Below are positions 1 to 7,908 of a DNA stretch of 20,464 nucleotides, piece by piece. This stretch comes from Chara braunii (lineage: Eukaryota > Streptophyta > Charophyceae > Charales > Characeae). A program made the position numbers and the translations under genes. The DNA lies in assembly GCA_003427395.1 (NCBI GenBank), contig BFEA01000398.1, forward strand, positions 1,258,840 to 1,279,303, given 5' to 3'. Position 1 is the first letter of the stretch, and each line of letters begins with the position of its first letter. The notes under the pieces are model-generated. The model was not told where the DNA came from and did no database searches. It was given only the letters and a program-made list of their open reading frames with translations.

Positions 1-52
<52 letters not shown>
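1..52. repeat. (TC)26 microsatellite at the left edge
   Basis: Uninterrupted TC dinucleotides from the first base to about 52. The sequence begins inside the repeat, so its true length is unknown. A contig edge inside a simple repeat is typical of short-read assembly. Confidence 0.97.
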
Positions 53-56
<4 letters not shown>

Positions 57-80
57 AACCGAACTCTCTTTCTCTCGTCC

Positions 81-213
81 AACCGAGTCGCGTCGAAACA
101 ACAAAGCGATCGATCACCGCGGGAAGCAGCACATATCGTCGAACCGAGTCGCATCGAAACAGCAAAGCGTTCGAAACAGCAAATCCAAACATCATCGCGG
201 GAAGCACCACATA
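81..213. repeat. Two degenerate direct-repeat copies
   Basis: The segment 81-108 recurs at 142-169 with two substitutions (61-base spacing). The segment 113-135 recurs at 191-213 with two substitutions. The second copy has an extra stretch of about 17 bases between these two blocks. This is an imperfect tandem duplication of a unit of roughly 60-75 bp. An open frame of 75 codons (54-281) crosses it, but the frame has no recognisable domain and looks incidental. Confidence 0.75.
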
Positions 214-254
214 AATGCAAAAGCCGAACCGACCACAGCCGTCAGGATCGCCAA

Positions 255-345
255 CCGGGCCCGCGTTGGATGGCCCGATAGAAGTTTCGGGAATCAGCTG
301 GCGCGGATCCCGAAAACTCTATCGGGCCGTCCAACGCGGGCCCGG
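255..345. repeat. Long inverted repeat (91-bp hairpin)
   Basis: The arm 255-281 is the reverse complement of 319-345 with one mismatch that would be a G-T wobble in RNA. An inner arm of about 10 bases at 282-292 pairs with 308-318 with a one-base bulge. The terminal loop is about 15 bases. The arms are GC-rich. Such a fold could be a foldback element, a small-RNA precursor, or a palindromic regulatory region. Nothing in the sequence decides between these. Confidence 0.85.
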
Positions 346-619
346 TCGACAATCTTGACGACTCTCACCAGTTCAGCCCGGCCCGAAAGACGTGCGTGGT
401 ATATGTTGGGCCCGCCTGCCGGTCTCGTCGCATTTCCCAACAGTGGAAAGCGGCCTCTTGCGGGAGCGTTACGCGAGGACCGCTATTTCCTTAAAGAGTG
501 TTAAGGAAGGACAATGTTGAATGGCTGAACCAGAATCAATGTCTAAATCCCTCTTCTACTGCTGGTATCACTTGAGGTCCACCATAGCCATGGCCGCCTT
601 TCTCACTCTTCTCTCATAG
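346..619. other. Unassigned segment with a small palindrome
   Basis: No gene is recognised. 487-494 and 501-508 form a perfect 8-bp inverted repeat around a 6-base spacer. A pyrimidine-rich tract (about 597-617) leads to a possible splice acceptor AG at 618-619. Confidence 0.5.
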
Positions 620-803
620 GCCGAGGCTATGGCGGACTACAAGGGCCTTGCCCCGATGTCCAAGGGACAACCCAAAGCAGCTATGGCTTCTCTAGCTCAG
701 GTCTGACTCTGCCTCCAAGCTTCTTGTTGTAGCTCTTCCCCAACTGGGGTCTTCTTGCTGCAGCGCCCATCAAGGTGGAGAAGATGGCTGCCATCATATC
801 CAG
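620..803 (+). CDS. Possible two small exons of an unknown host gene
   Basis: Seen: a pyrimidine-rich tract ends in AG at 618-619, followed by 81 bases (620-700) that are open as 27 codons in the frame starting GCC GAG GCT. They end in CAG followed by GT. A second acceptor-like CTGCAG lies at 758-763, then 40 bases (764-803) that end in a textbook donor, CAG|GTAAGG. One frame of this second block is lysine- and alanine-bearing and protein-like. A third acceptor-like CCCCAG ends at 872. Inference: these could be short exons of a multi-exon gene. No domain is recognised, exon phases are not proven, and no first or last exon was found. The first donor (GTCTGA) is weak. Chance agreement is quite possible. 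Confidence 0.22.
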
Positions 804-2200
804 GTAAGGACCTTTGTCGCTCCTCCCTAGCCCTGGCCTTCTTCCTCCTCCGTGTCCGTGCTCCTTCCCCAGCAGCACTGCTGAATGCTACCCCTGCTCC
901 AGCCAGCGCTCCAACCAGTTCTAGGAAGACCTCCCAAACCCAAGCCCTGGCCTTATCTTGGTGCACTGGCGTTATACAAACTTGGTGCGTTGACAATGCT
1001 TCTTCGCAGTTGCTTCTTGTGACGTCAGGCCAATATTAGGCGCACGACCTGGGTAGAGAGGTGTGCGCCGGAAGGCTGTACGGCTTGGGATGGTGGAGAC
1101 GGCGGAATGTATGATTGGTGATGAGAGCATGCTGATGTGGCATTTGGCTGAGGTGGCACTACATTGTGTTGTGGGTGGTATCGAGGCTATGACCGGTCAC
1201 CAAATGCACACTCAGCTCAATTGGTGAGAAATCAGTGGTTGGGGGCAGCTATCTCCAGGTACGTTGTTCCCTTACCTTATCTACTCTCTCAATCTCTTCT
1301 TACCGCGAGGAAGTGAGTCCAACTTGAGAGTCCTCTCTTTTGGTGAGGTGTCGTGTGCGCTCTACCTTGAGAGACGACAATCTTCCCGGTGAAGCATCTG
1401 GAAGGAGAAAGGGCGGTGCCTCTGAAGGGCCNTGGTCGAAGCACGTGGGTCACGNTCACCATGCCAACCCAATGGGATTAGTACACGCATGCGATGGCTG
1501 CTTTGGCCATGAGGGCACTTTTGCTGCGCTGATAGAGGGGTGTGCGGACTGAACAGGCTTATGCAGACGCTCCCAGACCGTCTATAAACATTTCTGGATG
1601 CGGTTCCGGTCTGATAACTGGCTGTGATCGTCGTCCTGATTGCGACGTTAAATAATTCCTAAGTGACCTTGGGGGCAGTCCTTAAATAGGCCTCTTGATC
1701 AGCCAGATCAGTCGGACGTACGGCTCGCTGCACGCGAGGATAAAGAAAGGGCAAGCCTGGTCATAAGCATGCACCTGGGGCACAGGGGTGGGCCGACATT
1801 GCACACCTATGACACTGCTGCTCAATGATGCTCATCGGTATGTTGGATTGAGGGGAGGGTAGGTTCCAATTGGTGCTCAACTATAAACACAACCATATCC
1901 ACTGTTCATTATTGTTGATTTGTTGGTTTACAGACTGCTAATGTACCTCACAGACAGTTTAGTGTAGGACTGTTGTATACTACCATAGCCAGTTCTATGC
2001 AAAACTTATGTAAGTGAACTAATCATGATAGTACTAAATTATGTTTACAGTCTTTTGTGAATGTTGTAGGCTGCCACTTGATCGGTTGAGTAGGGAACCT
2101 GCCGAACACATTTATTTTTAGAAAATTAGGTGCCGGTCAGACACATGCTGTGGTAGGACTCCAGCAGGGAGTTGTAGTGCAGATAGTGTTTGCCTAACTG
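804..2200. other. Unassigned non-coding stretch
   Basis: Nothing convincing is seen over about 1.4 kb. A splice-donor-like CAG|GTACGT sits at 1256-1264. Two ambiguous bases occur at 1432 and 1455. The 70-codon frame at 1340-1552 has no recognised domain. The 5' LTR of element A should lie in or before this stretch, but I could not find a copy of the 3' LTR sequence here. It may be missing, very diverged, or lost in assembly. A 22-base match to the end of element A is at 923-944. Confidence 0.5.
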
Positions 2201-3421
2201 ATGAGCGGGTCAAACACCGATGAGGGTGGAGTTGACGATGCGAGGCTGACACGTTCGAGATCACTAAGGGTCCTGCGCGTGTTTCAGGCCCTACAGCCGG
2301 GAGACGAGAGACGGCTTCGCGCCGAAGTTGGAGCCCGTGCTCTCGCAGCAGCCAGGGATACAGCACTAGCTGCAAGTCAGGTGTTGGCAGCAGCAAACGC
2401 CGCAGCTAGGGAACAGGCTGCAGCAACAGCTATGGCTACCGCAGCAGCATCCTCTGCTGCATCCTCGTCTGGGACCCTGTTGGGAATGCCCTGAGGGCCC
2501 ACGGGTGCTTCCGGATCAGTAGGATCTACTCAGTCCACAAGTCAAATGGCGGGCTCGCAGTTCAGTCCGTTGACCCCACGCGGTAGAGAGCTATTGGAGC
2601 TCCAACAAGTCGAAAGGATCCGCGCTCGGTTAGAGAGGGAACTGAAGCAAGCTACCGATAGGGAAAAAGAGATAAAAAATAGAATCGCCAGGCTTGATAC
2701 GTTAGAGGCAGACAAAGTTGCATTAGAGGAGTTAGACGAGTCATCCATGTCTGACCAAATGAAAGTGTTAAAAGCCAGCGTATTGTCGCTGCATGCGCAC
2801 GTAGACAGTAGGCTGGATTTCATGCAGAACTCCTTAGACCAAATCTTGGACCTTTTGCAAAGGCCAGGATTACGACGAGCAGCACAGTCGCCGTTGCCGT
2901 TAATGGCGATGTCAGGCCCTTTTCGGGTACAAGCTGGCACACAGCCAAGTGGTACGTCTGCAACAGCCGCACAGACTGTTGCTTCTTCTTCTTCTGGTCC
3001 AACAACTGGTGCTACACCACAGCCGCAACAAATTGTTCCACCACAGGGACAACAACAAGGTCAATGGTACCCAAAGACCCCAATGAAACCGCCCCTTGCC
3101 TTCTCCTGTGAGAAGAAGGACGAGGAACTCAACACATGGTTGAGAACGGTTCCAATGTGGGTAAGGGCAAAGAGGACATTGCAGGAGGAGGAGGTGATTA
3201 CCGTTGCATCTTATCTTGAGGGTAAGGCAGCCAAATGGCTGGATGGAATAGTAGCGAAGGCTGGGTTCGGACGACGCATGACAGATTGGGGTAAGACCCT
3301 TATATTAGAAGAGTTCTTGGACATGGTCGAAGCTCGCTGGCACAATCCGCAGCAGGCACAAATTGCCACTGACGCGATGTTAAGACTGGACCAACGAAAG
3401 TACAATCGGTCAGGGAGCTAA
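2201..3421 (+). pseudogene. gag: gag, N-terminal and capsid part (interrupted)
   Basis: Gag builds the cytoplasmic virus-like particle in which reverse transcription occurs. The frame from ATG 2201 runs 97 codons, with a long Ala-rich segment, to a TGA at 2492-2494. It then continues in the same frame through 2546 to TAA at 3419-3421. Residues encoded at about 2580-2740 are rich in Glu, Arg, Lys and Leu, as in a coiled coil. A Gln/Pro/Thr-rich linker covers about 2940-3090. About 3090-3400 resembles the retrotransposon gag (capsid) domain, with the Trp, Tyr-Leu-x-Gly-x-Ala and Trp spacing of that family. The final codons are out of frame: a shift near 3400 moves the real continuation into the frame used downstream. 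The TGA context (CC-TGA-GG) fits a CGA to TGA CpG transition, but this is inference. Confidence 0.85.
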
Positions 3422-4041
3422 CGTCCACCGTAGAGAACCTCACCGTCGTACCCGGTATACGCTACGATGACCAGGTCTTATTGGCCATGTTTCCCAGATG
3501 TCTGCCCGAGAATCTCAAGACCTTACTGGCCAGCGAGGCTCGCCTCGAGTATCATTCCTTTGAGACCTTCTCTAGAAAGGCCTTAGATTTGGAGGCTACT
3601 CTAGGAAGTGCTCAGCCTACTCCAGTAGACGGGAGGAAGAAGAAGAGTCCACAGGAATGGAAGAAGAAGGGTAGTAGATTGATGATGGTTGAGTCTGATG
3701 GGACTCAAACTGAAATCGAAGAACTTATCGACCTGATGGAGGGTTCAGAGTACGACGGCGAGGAAGTCGCTGAGGGTAGCACCCTCACCGCAGTTGTAAA
3801 GACTAAGCCAGGTGGCCGAGGGAAGGGCCATCAAAAGAGTCAAGGGCAGACCGCCTCCAATCAGTCCAAAGTAGCAGATTGGGTTAAGGCAGGTCTTGAT
3901 CAGGAAGTGTGGCGGGACCGTCGAGTGTGTGGTGCTTACATCAACTATGGTGAATACGGACACACCCAGTACAAGTGCAAGAACGCAAAGGTCACACAGA
4001 AGATACCCCCTAAGGGAGGGGTACCTTTCCCAGGCTTCTAG
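3403..4041 (+). pseudogene. gag: gag, C-terminal part with damaged zinc knuckle
   Basis: This frame is open upstream of its first ATG (3481) back to about 3403, where it joins the capsid reading after a one-base-type shift. It encodes a capsid C-terminal half, then a basic linker (Lys-rich about 3640-3675, Gly/Lys/Gln-rich about 3800-3860). Next comes a single CCHC-like nucleic-acid-binding knuckle at 3937-3978. The last His (3961-3963) and Cys (3976-3978) are present with the family's Gly-x-x-Gly-His spacing. The positions of the first two Cys are Tyr (TAC 3937-3939, TAT 3946-3948), so zinc binding should be lost. The frame ends at TAG 4039-4041 and reopens directly in the same frame as pol. 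Confidence 0.85.
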
Positions 4042-4053
4042 CTCGGGAAACAT

Positions 4054-6468
4054 GTGAGGCCGGTGGAAGTGTTAGCTGCTTCTACTCATGGTGAAGTGGG
4101 TCAGATACCCTCCCCACTTCATGAGAAGGTCATAGCTAATGACTCTTTAGTCACCCTGCAGACTCATCCATACCAAACTATGCTCTGTACGTTGGATGTG
4201 TTTGATGCCTTAGAAGATTTAGAAAGCGAGTGGTCAAGCAAGGACCCTCGCGAATCTTGGGTGGCACTAAGAAAAGTTCCTAGAGGGGAACATTTCGTTG
4301 TGGAAGTTGTTGTAGGAGGCCGCAAATGTGGTGCCTTCGTCGACATCGGCTCCACACGAAATTACATAAGTCGCGAATGTTTGGAAAGGCTGCACCTAAA
4401 GGACCGGGTACAACACCTTAGTAGACCGGTAACATCTACTTTGGCCAATAAGGAGCGCATGGTTGTCACAGACTATGTCAAGGATGTAGTATGTACCTTC
4501 TCCTATGGAGGAGGGGAACTTAATCATGAGATTCCGGTCCTAGTTAGCGATGACTTACCATTCGATATGCTGTTAGGAATGTACTACCTTGAGTTTGCCA
4601 AGCCCCAGTTTGACTGGGACAAGAAGGTGCTAAAGCATAAGTTGCCTGATGGAAGGACCGTAAGACTGGCTAAGTACAAGGCCAGTAGTTTAATAGAAAC
4701 CTATGGCTGCTTGTGTGCATCAACGTTCTACAATTATTATAAACAGAACCAAGAGGAGGGTATGTACCTAGTGTATGTCTCCGAGAAAGGGGAGGCCGTT
4801 AAAACACCCCCAGAGATAGAACACGTCGTTGCTAAGTTCCCTGATCTGTTCACAGAGCCCACTGGAGTTGTAGAAAGGGAGATTATCCACGCCATAGAAA
4901 TCATTCCAGGGAGTAAAACCCCAAAGGGAAGGATCTATAGGATGGCTCCGGCCGAGTTGGACGAACTTCGGCGACAACTGAAGGAGCTGACAGAAAACGG
5001 ATGGATACGGCCGAGTACTTCCCCCTTCGGATCTCCAGTGCTATTTGTACCGAAGAAGGGGGGTACGTTGAGGATGTGCATTGATTACAGAGGCCTTAAT
5101 GCCATCACAGTGAAAAACGCAGAGCCTCTACCTCACATAGACGACCTATTGGATAGGGTGCAGGGATGTAAGTACTATAGCAAGATAGACTTAAAGTCCG
5201 ACTACCATCAAATTGCTATAAGACCTGAGGATCAGCACAAAACTGCATTTCAAATCAGATACGGTCTGTATGAGTTTGTAGTGATGCCCTTTGGCCTTTG
5301 CAATGCGTCGGGTACATTCCAGCACGCCATGAATAGGATCTTCCATGACTACTTAGATAAGTTTGTCGTCGTGTACCTTGACGATATTCTTATCTTTAGT
5401 AAGTCTGTCGAGGAGCATGCACAACACGTTGAGACTGTATTTTCACTCCTGCGACAACACGAGTATAAGGTCAACCTAGAGAAATGTGAGTTTGGACGCA
5501 CCAGGATCTTGTACTTGGGTTATGAAGTATCCGCGGAAGGAATTAGGTCGGAAGATGCGAAGGTGGCTAGTATCAAGGACCTGCCGCGACCTCAGACTGT
5601 TACTGAGGTTAGGTCTTTCTTAGGAATGTGCGGCTACTATAGGAACTTCGTGAAGAACTATTCCACAGTCGCCTCTCCTTTGACTGATCTAACTCGACTT
5701 GACACGCCGTGGNACNGGAGTNATGAGTGCGAGGCTGCTTTCAAACGATTGAAGCATGCACTCATGAATCATGAGGTTCTCATGGTGCCCGATCCTCANA
5801 AGCCNTTCATNGTNACCACTGACNNNAGCCAATACNNCATTGGCGCAGTGCTGGCTCANCAGGATGGGAANAAGNTNAGACCGATTGAGTATATGAGCAA
5901 AANGATGCCATCAAAGAAACTGGCAAAGTCCACCTACGAAAGGGAACTCTATGCTCTCTACAAGGCACTTGTCCATTGGAGGCACTTTCTGTTGGGACGG
6001 TTTTTCTATTTGAGAACTGACCATCAGACCCTTAAATGGATCAAGACTCAACCGACTCTTTCTGATGCACTAAAGCGCTGGATTGAGGTCATAGATCAGT
6101 ATGACTTCAAGCTAGAGTATCTGAAGGGAGAGTACAACAAGGTTGCAGATGCGCTATCACGTAGGGCAGACTACCTAGGGGCGCTAGTTTCTGAGTTTGG
6201 TGTATCTGAGGAACTAACTCAATCGCTGGTAGGAGCCTATCAGGAAGACCCTGTCACGATGGACATCATACGCAAACTTCAGGCAAAAGATAAGGCCACA
6301 AAAGATGAGTTTGTGATGGTGGACGGGCTACTCTTTCTTGATAAGGCCGGGTTTAAAAGATTAGTTATTTTATCTAGGGAGCATTTGCGTAGTTTATTTC
6401 TAGGAGAATGCCATGACGCGACTGGACACTTTGGCTATAAAAAGACAAGTGTCAATCTAGTACAGTGA
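4054..6468 (+). pseudogene. pol: pol: protease, reverse transcriptase, RNase H, start of integrase
   Basis: This is the polyprotein that copies element RNA into DNA. It is in the same frame as the preceding gag frame, separated only by TAG 4039-4041, so it was probably one gag-pol ORF. The start given (GTG) is only the first codon available, not a real initiator. Protease: the catalytic triad position reads Asp-Ile-Gly at residues 97-99 (4342-4350) where Asp-Ser/Thr-Gly is expected. The second motif, LLGM, follows near residue 173. Reverse transcriptase spans about residues 300-480, with catalytic Asp379 in KIDLKSDYHQI and the YLDD box at 441-444. RNase H spans about 550-705, with the TD-x-S box near 589-592, TDHQTLKWI, and ADALSRR near 698-704. 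The integrase zinc-finger histidines are at 777 and 792, and then TGA ends the frame. Seventeen Ns occur at 5713-5903. Confidence 0.95.
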
Positions 6469-7355
6469 TTTTGGTGGCCCAGAATGCTAGATGATGCAAA
6501 GAAGTATGTGGGACCTGTCAGGTCTGTCAGCGGGACAAGCCGCGAACTCAAGCACCGCTTGGGTTGCTGAAGCCCTTACCTATCCCCGCTGGTTTGGGAC
6601 AGAGTGTTTCCATGGATTTCATGGACACCCTGGTGACCAGTAGGAATGGCAAGAGGCACATCTTTGTCATCATAAGATCGATTCACCAAGTACGCTAGAC
6701 TAATTGCCATGCCAGAGACCGCAACGACTGAACACATCATCAAGTTGTTTATGGGCAACTGGGTACATGATTTTGGACTGCCAAAGTCAATCGTTAGTGA
6801 CAGAGATGTCCGCTTCACAAGTGAGCTGTGGAAGAAGATTGCTGAGCAATTGGACAGTCAACTTCGCATGACCTCCGGGAATCATCCCGAAGCCAACGGA
6901 CAGTGCGAGCAGATGAACAGAGTTGTACAACACCTGCTGAGGCATTACATCAAGCCCAGCCAGGATGACTGGGATGAGAAATTGCCTCTCATCGCCAGCC
7001 TGTACAACAATGCTGTACACAGCAGTACCGACGTTAGTCCTAACCAGCTGCACTTGGGATGGAAGCCTAGATCAGCCTTGGACTTCCTCTTGCCTGAAAA
7101 CCGACCCTCTGCAACTTCGGGCACACTTGAGTATGGTGTGCAGAATGAGAAGTTGCTACAGCAAGCTGTCGAGCACATCAGAAAATCTCAGCAAGCAATG
7201 ATTGCTTTTGAGAACAAGCATCGTCGACAATCCTCATTTCAGGTAGGGGAACGTGTCTGGGTCAAGGCTAGTGAGCTAGGACAAGAATTCGATATCTCTC
7301 GAAAACTAATGCCTCAGTATTTTGGTCCCTGGGAAATCCTGGAGTTGGGGATGAG
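6469..7355 (+). pseudogene. Integrase of element A (frameshifted)
   Basis: Integrase inserts the cDNA into the host chromosome. After the TGA at 6466-6468 the same frame continues with an FWWP motif. A shift at about 6502-6515 moves coding to another frame, where the zinc-finger Cys pair (6516-6518 and 6525-6527) and the first catalytic Asp (6615-6617, in SMDFMD) are read. An apparent one-base insertion at 6672-6676 returns coding to the original frame. That frame holds the second Asp (6799-6801, in SDRD) and the Glu (6907-6909), with 35 residues between them: a classical D,D(35)E. A GPY/F-like module (FGPW) sits near 7320-7335. The catalytic residues survive although the frame is broken. An ATG-started piece runs 6709-7653 but is out of frame after about 7345. 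Confidence 0.92.
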
Positions 7356-7721
7356 ATGGATGGTCCTACCTATGTTATCCGTATCCCTGGTCACCTGCGC
7401 ACTCACCCTGTCTTTCATGCCTCAAAGCTTGCACCTTTCACTGAGACAGATCAATTCCCTTCAAGGAGAGCGATGCTGCCCCCAACCATGGATGGCCAAG
7501 TGGACATCGACGACATTGTGGATCACAGAGACATGCCTGTTCCAAAGCCGATGGGTCGAGGAAGACCTCCCAAACCCAAGAGAGAATATCGCGTCAGATT
7601 TAGGCATCATACGGATCCAACAGAAGATCGGTGGTTCACCAAAGAGGAACTAATTGACACAGCTCCTCAAGTGGTGGCAGAATATGAGAGGATGTTAAAA
7701 GGGAAGGCACCTGCGAAGTAA
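7356..7721 (+). pseudogene. Pol C-terminus of element A with divergent chromodomain-like tail
   Basis: This is the end of pol, in a frame shifted from the integrase core. It begins with the hydrophobic and His-containing stretch typical of the gypsy pol C-terminus (HLRTHPVFHASKLAPF). It then has an acidic segment and an AT-hook-like GRGRPPKPK (residues about 68-76). Residues about 78-115 match the chromodomain outline: a Tyr-x-Val-x-Phe strand, Trp in DRWF, then a helix ending VVAEYERML. Chromodomains of chromoviruses steer integration toward marked chromatin. Here the usual WKGY core is replaced by RHHTDP-like residues, so methyl-lysine binding is uncertain. The frame stops at TAA 7719-7721, about 25 bases before the polypurine tract. 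Confidence 0.8.
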
Positions 7722-7743
7722 GCATCTCAGCGGACTTTCGAAG

Positions 7744-7753
7744 CTAAGGGGGA
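7744..7753 (+). promoter_or_regulatory. Polypurine tract of element A
   Basis: A purine run with one early T (CTAAGGGGGA) lies between the pol stop and the putative LTR start. In this family the tract primes plus-strand synthesis just before the 3' LTR. Position and composition fit. Confidence 0.65.
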
Positions 7754-7758
7754 TGGAA

Positions 7759-7893
7759 TGTGAGGATTGAGCCCTCAACGGGGCCTTGCCGACATGCATA
7801 TGTTATGGGCATAGATCCCCAGCAAGCCTCGTGCCTGCCCTAAGTGAAGGCGGGCAAGAATATCCACAAGAGACCTTCATTTAGCATTTCACA
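7759..7893 (+). repeat. Putative short LTR (135 bp) of element A
   Basis: The segment starts TGTGA and ends TCACA, so it has TG...CA ends and a 5-bp terminal inverted repeat, as LTRs do. It lies just after the polypurine tract. A sequence resembling the plant initiator-Met primer-binding site follows (7897-7908). No second copy was found upstream of gag, so the LTR call rests on ends and context alone. A much longer LTR running into 7909-8640 is an alternative. Confidence 0.5.
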
Positions 7894-7896
7894 AAG

Positions 7897-7908
7897 TGGG
7901 TATCAGAC
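7897..7908 (+). promoter_or_regulatory. Primer-binding-site-like sequence
   Basis: TGGGTATCAGAC resembles the initiator-Met tRNA complement TGGTATCAGAGC, with one extra G and a changed end. It begins 3 bases after the putative LTR. A PBS downstream of a 3' LTR would mean a second element shares this LTR. The match is imperfect. Confidence 0.35.

Larger units (their letters stand above)
2201..7893 (+). mobile_element. Element A: decayed Ty3/gypsy LTR retrotransposon (chromovirus-like)
   Basis: The order gag, protease, reverse transcriptase, RNase H, integrase, chromodomain-like tail, polypurine tract, LTR is the Ty3/gypsy (Metaviridae) order, with integrase after RNase H. Coding is interrupted by in-frame stops at 2492-2494, 4039-4041 and 6466-6468. 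Frameshifts lie near 3400, 6502-6515, 6672-6676 and 7330-7356. No 5' LTR was recognised, so the left boundary is set at the first plausible gag ATG. Seventeen ambiguous bases cluster at 5713-5903, suggesting a collapsed multi-copy family. The segment from 6173 onward reappears after the adapter at 14152-14189. Confidence 0.93.

Noticed and set aside
681-1039. Overlapping open frames on both strands (94-99 codons)
   Set aside because: No domain, and they run straight across likely splice sites. Probably chance frames in GC-balanced DNA.
1176-1187. TGGTATCGAGGC as the primer-binding site of element A
   Set aside because: Differs from the initiator-Met complement at its 3' half, lies about 1 kb before gag, and has no LTR end next to it that matches the 3' LTR.
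1841-1852. TGTTGGATTGAG as the start of a 5' LTR matching 7759
   Set aside because: The similarity is limited to about 8 contiguous bases. The following sequence does not align.
4054-4056. GTG as a real start codon for pol
   Set aside because: Eukaryotic retroelements do not start pol at GTG. The frame is continuous with gag apart from one TAG.
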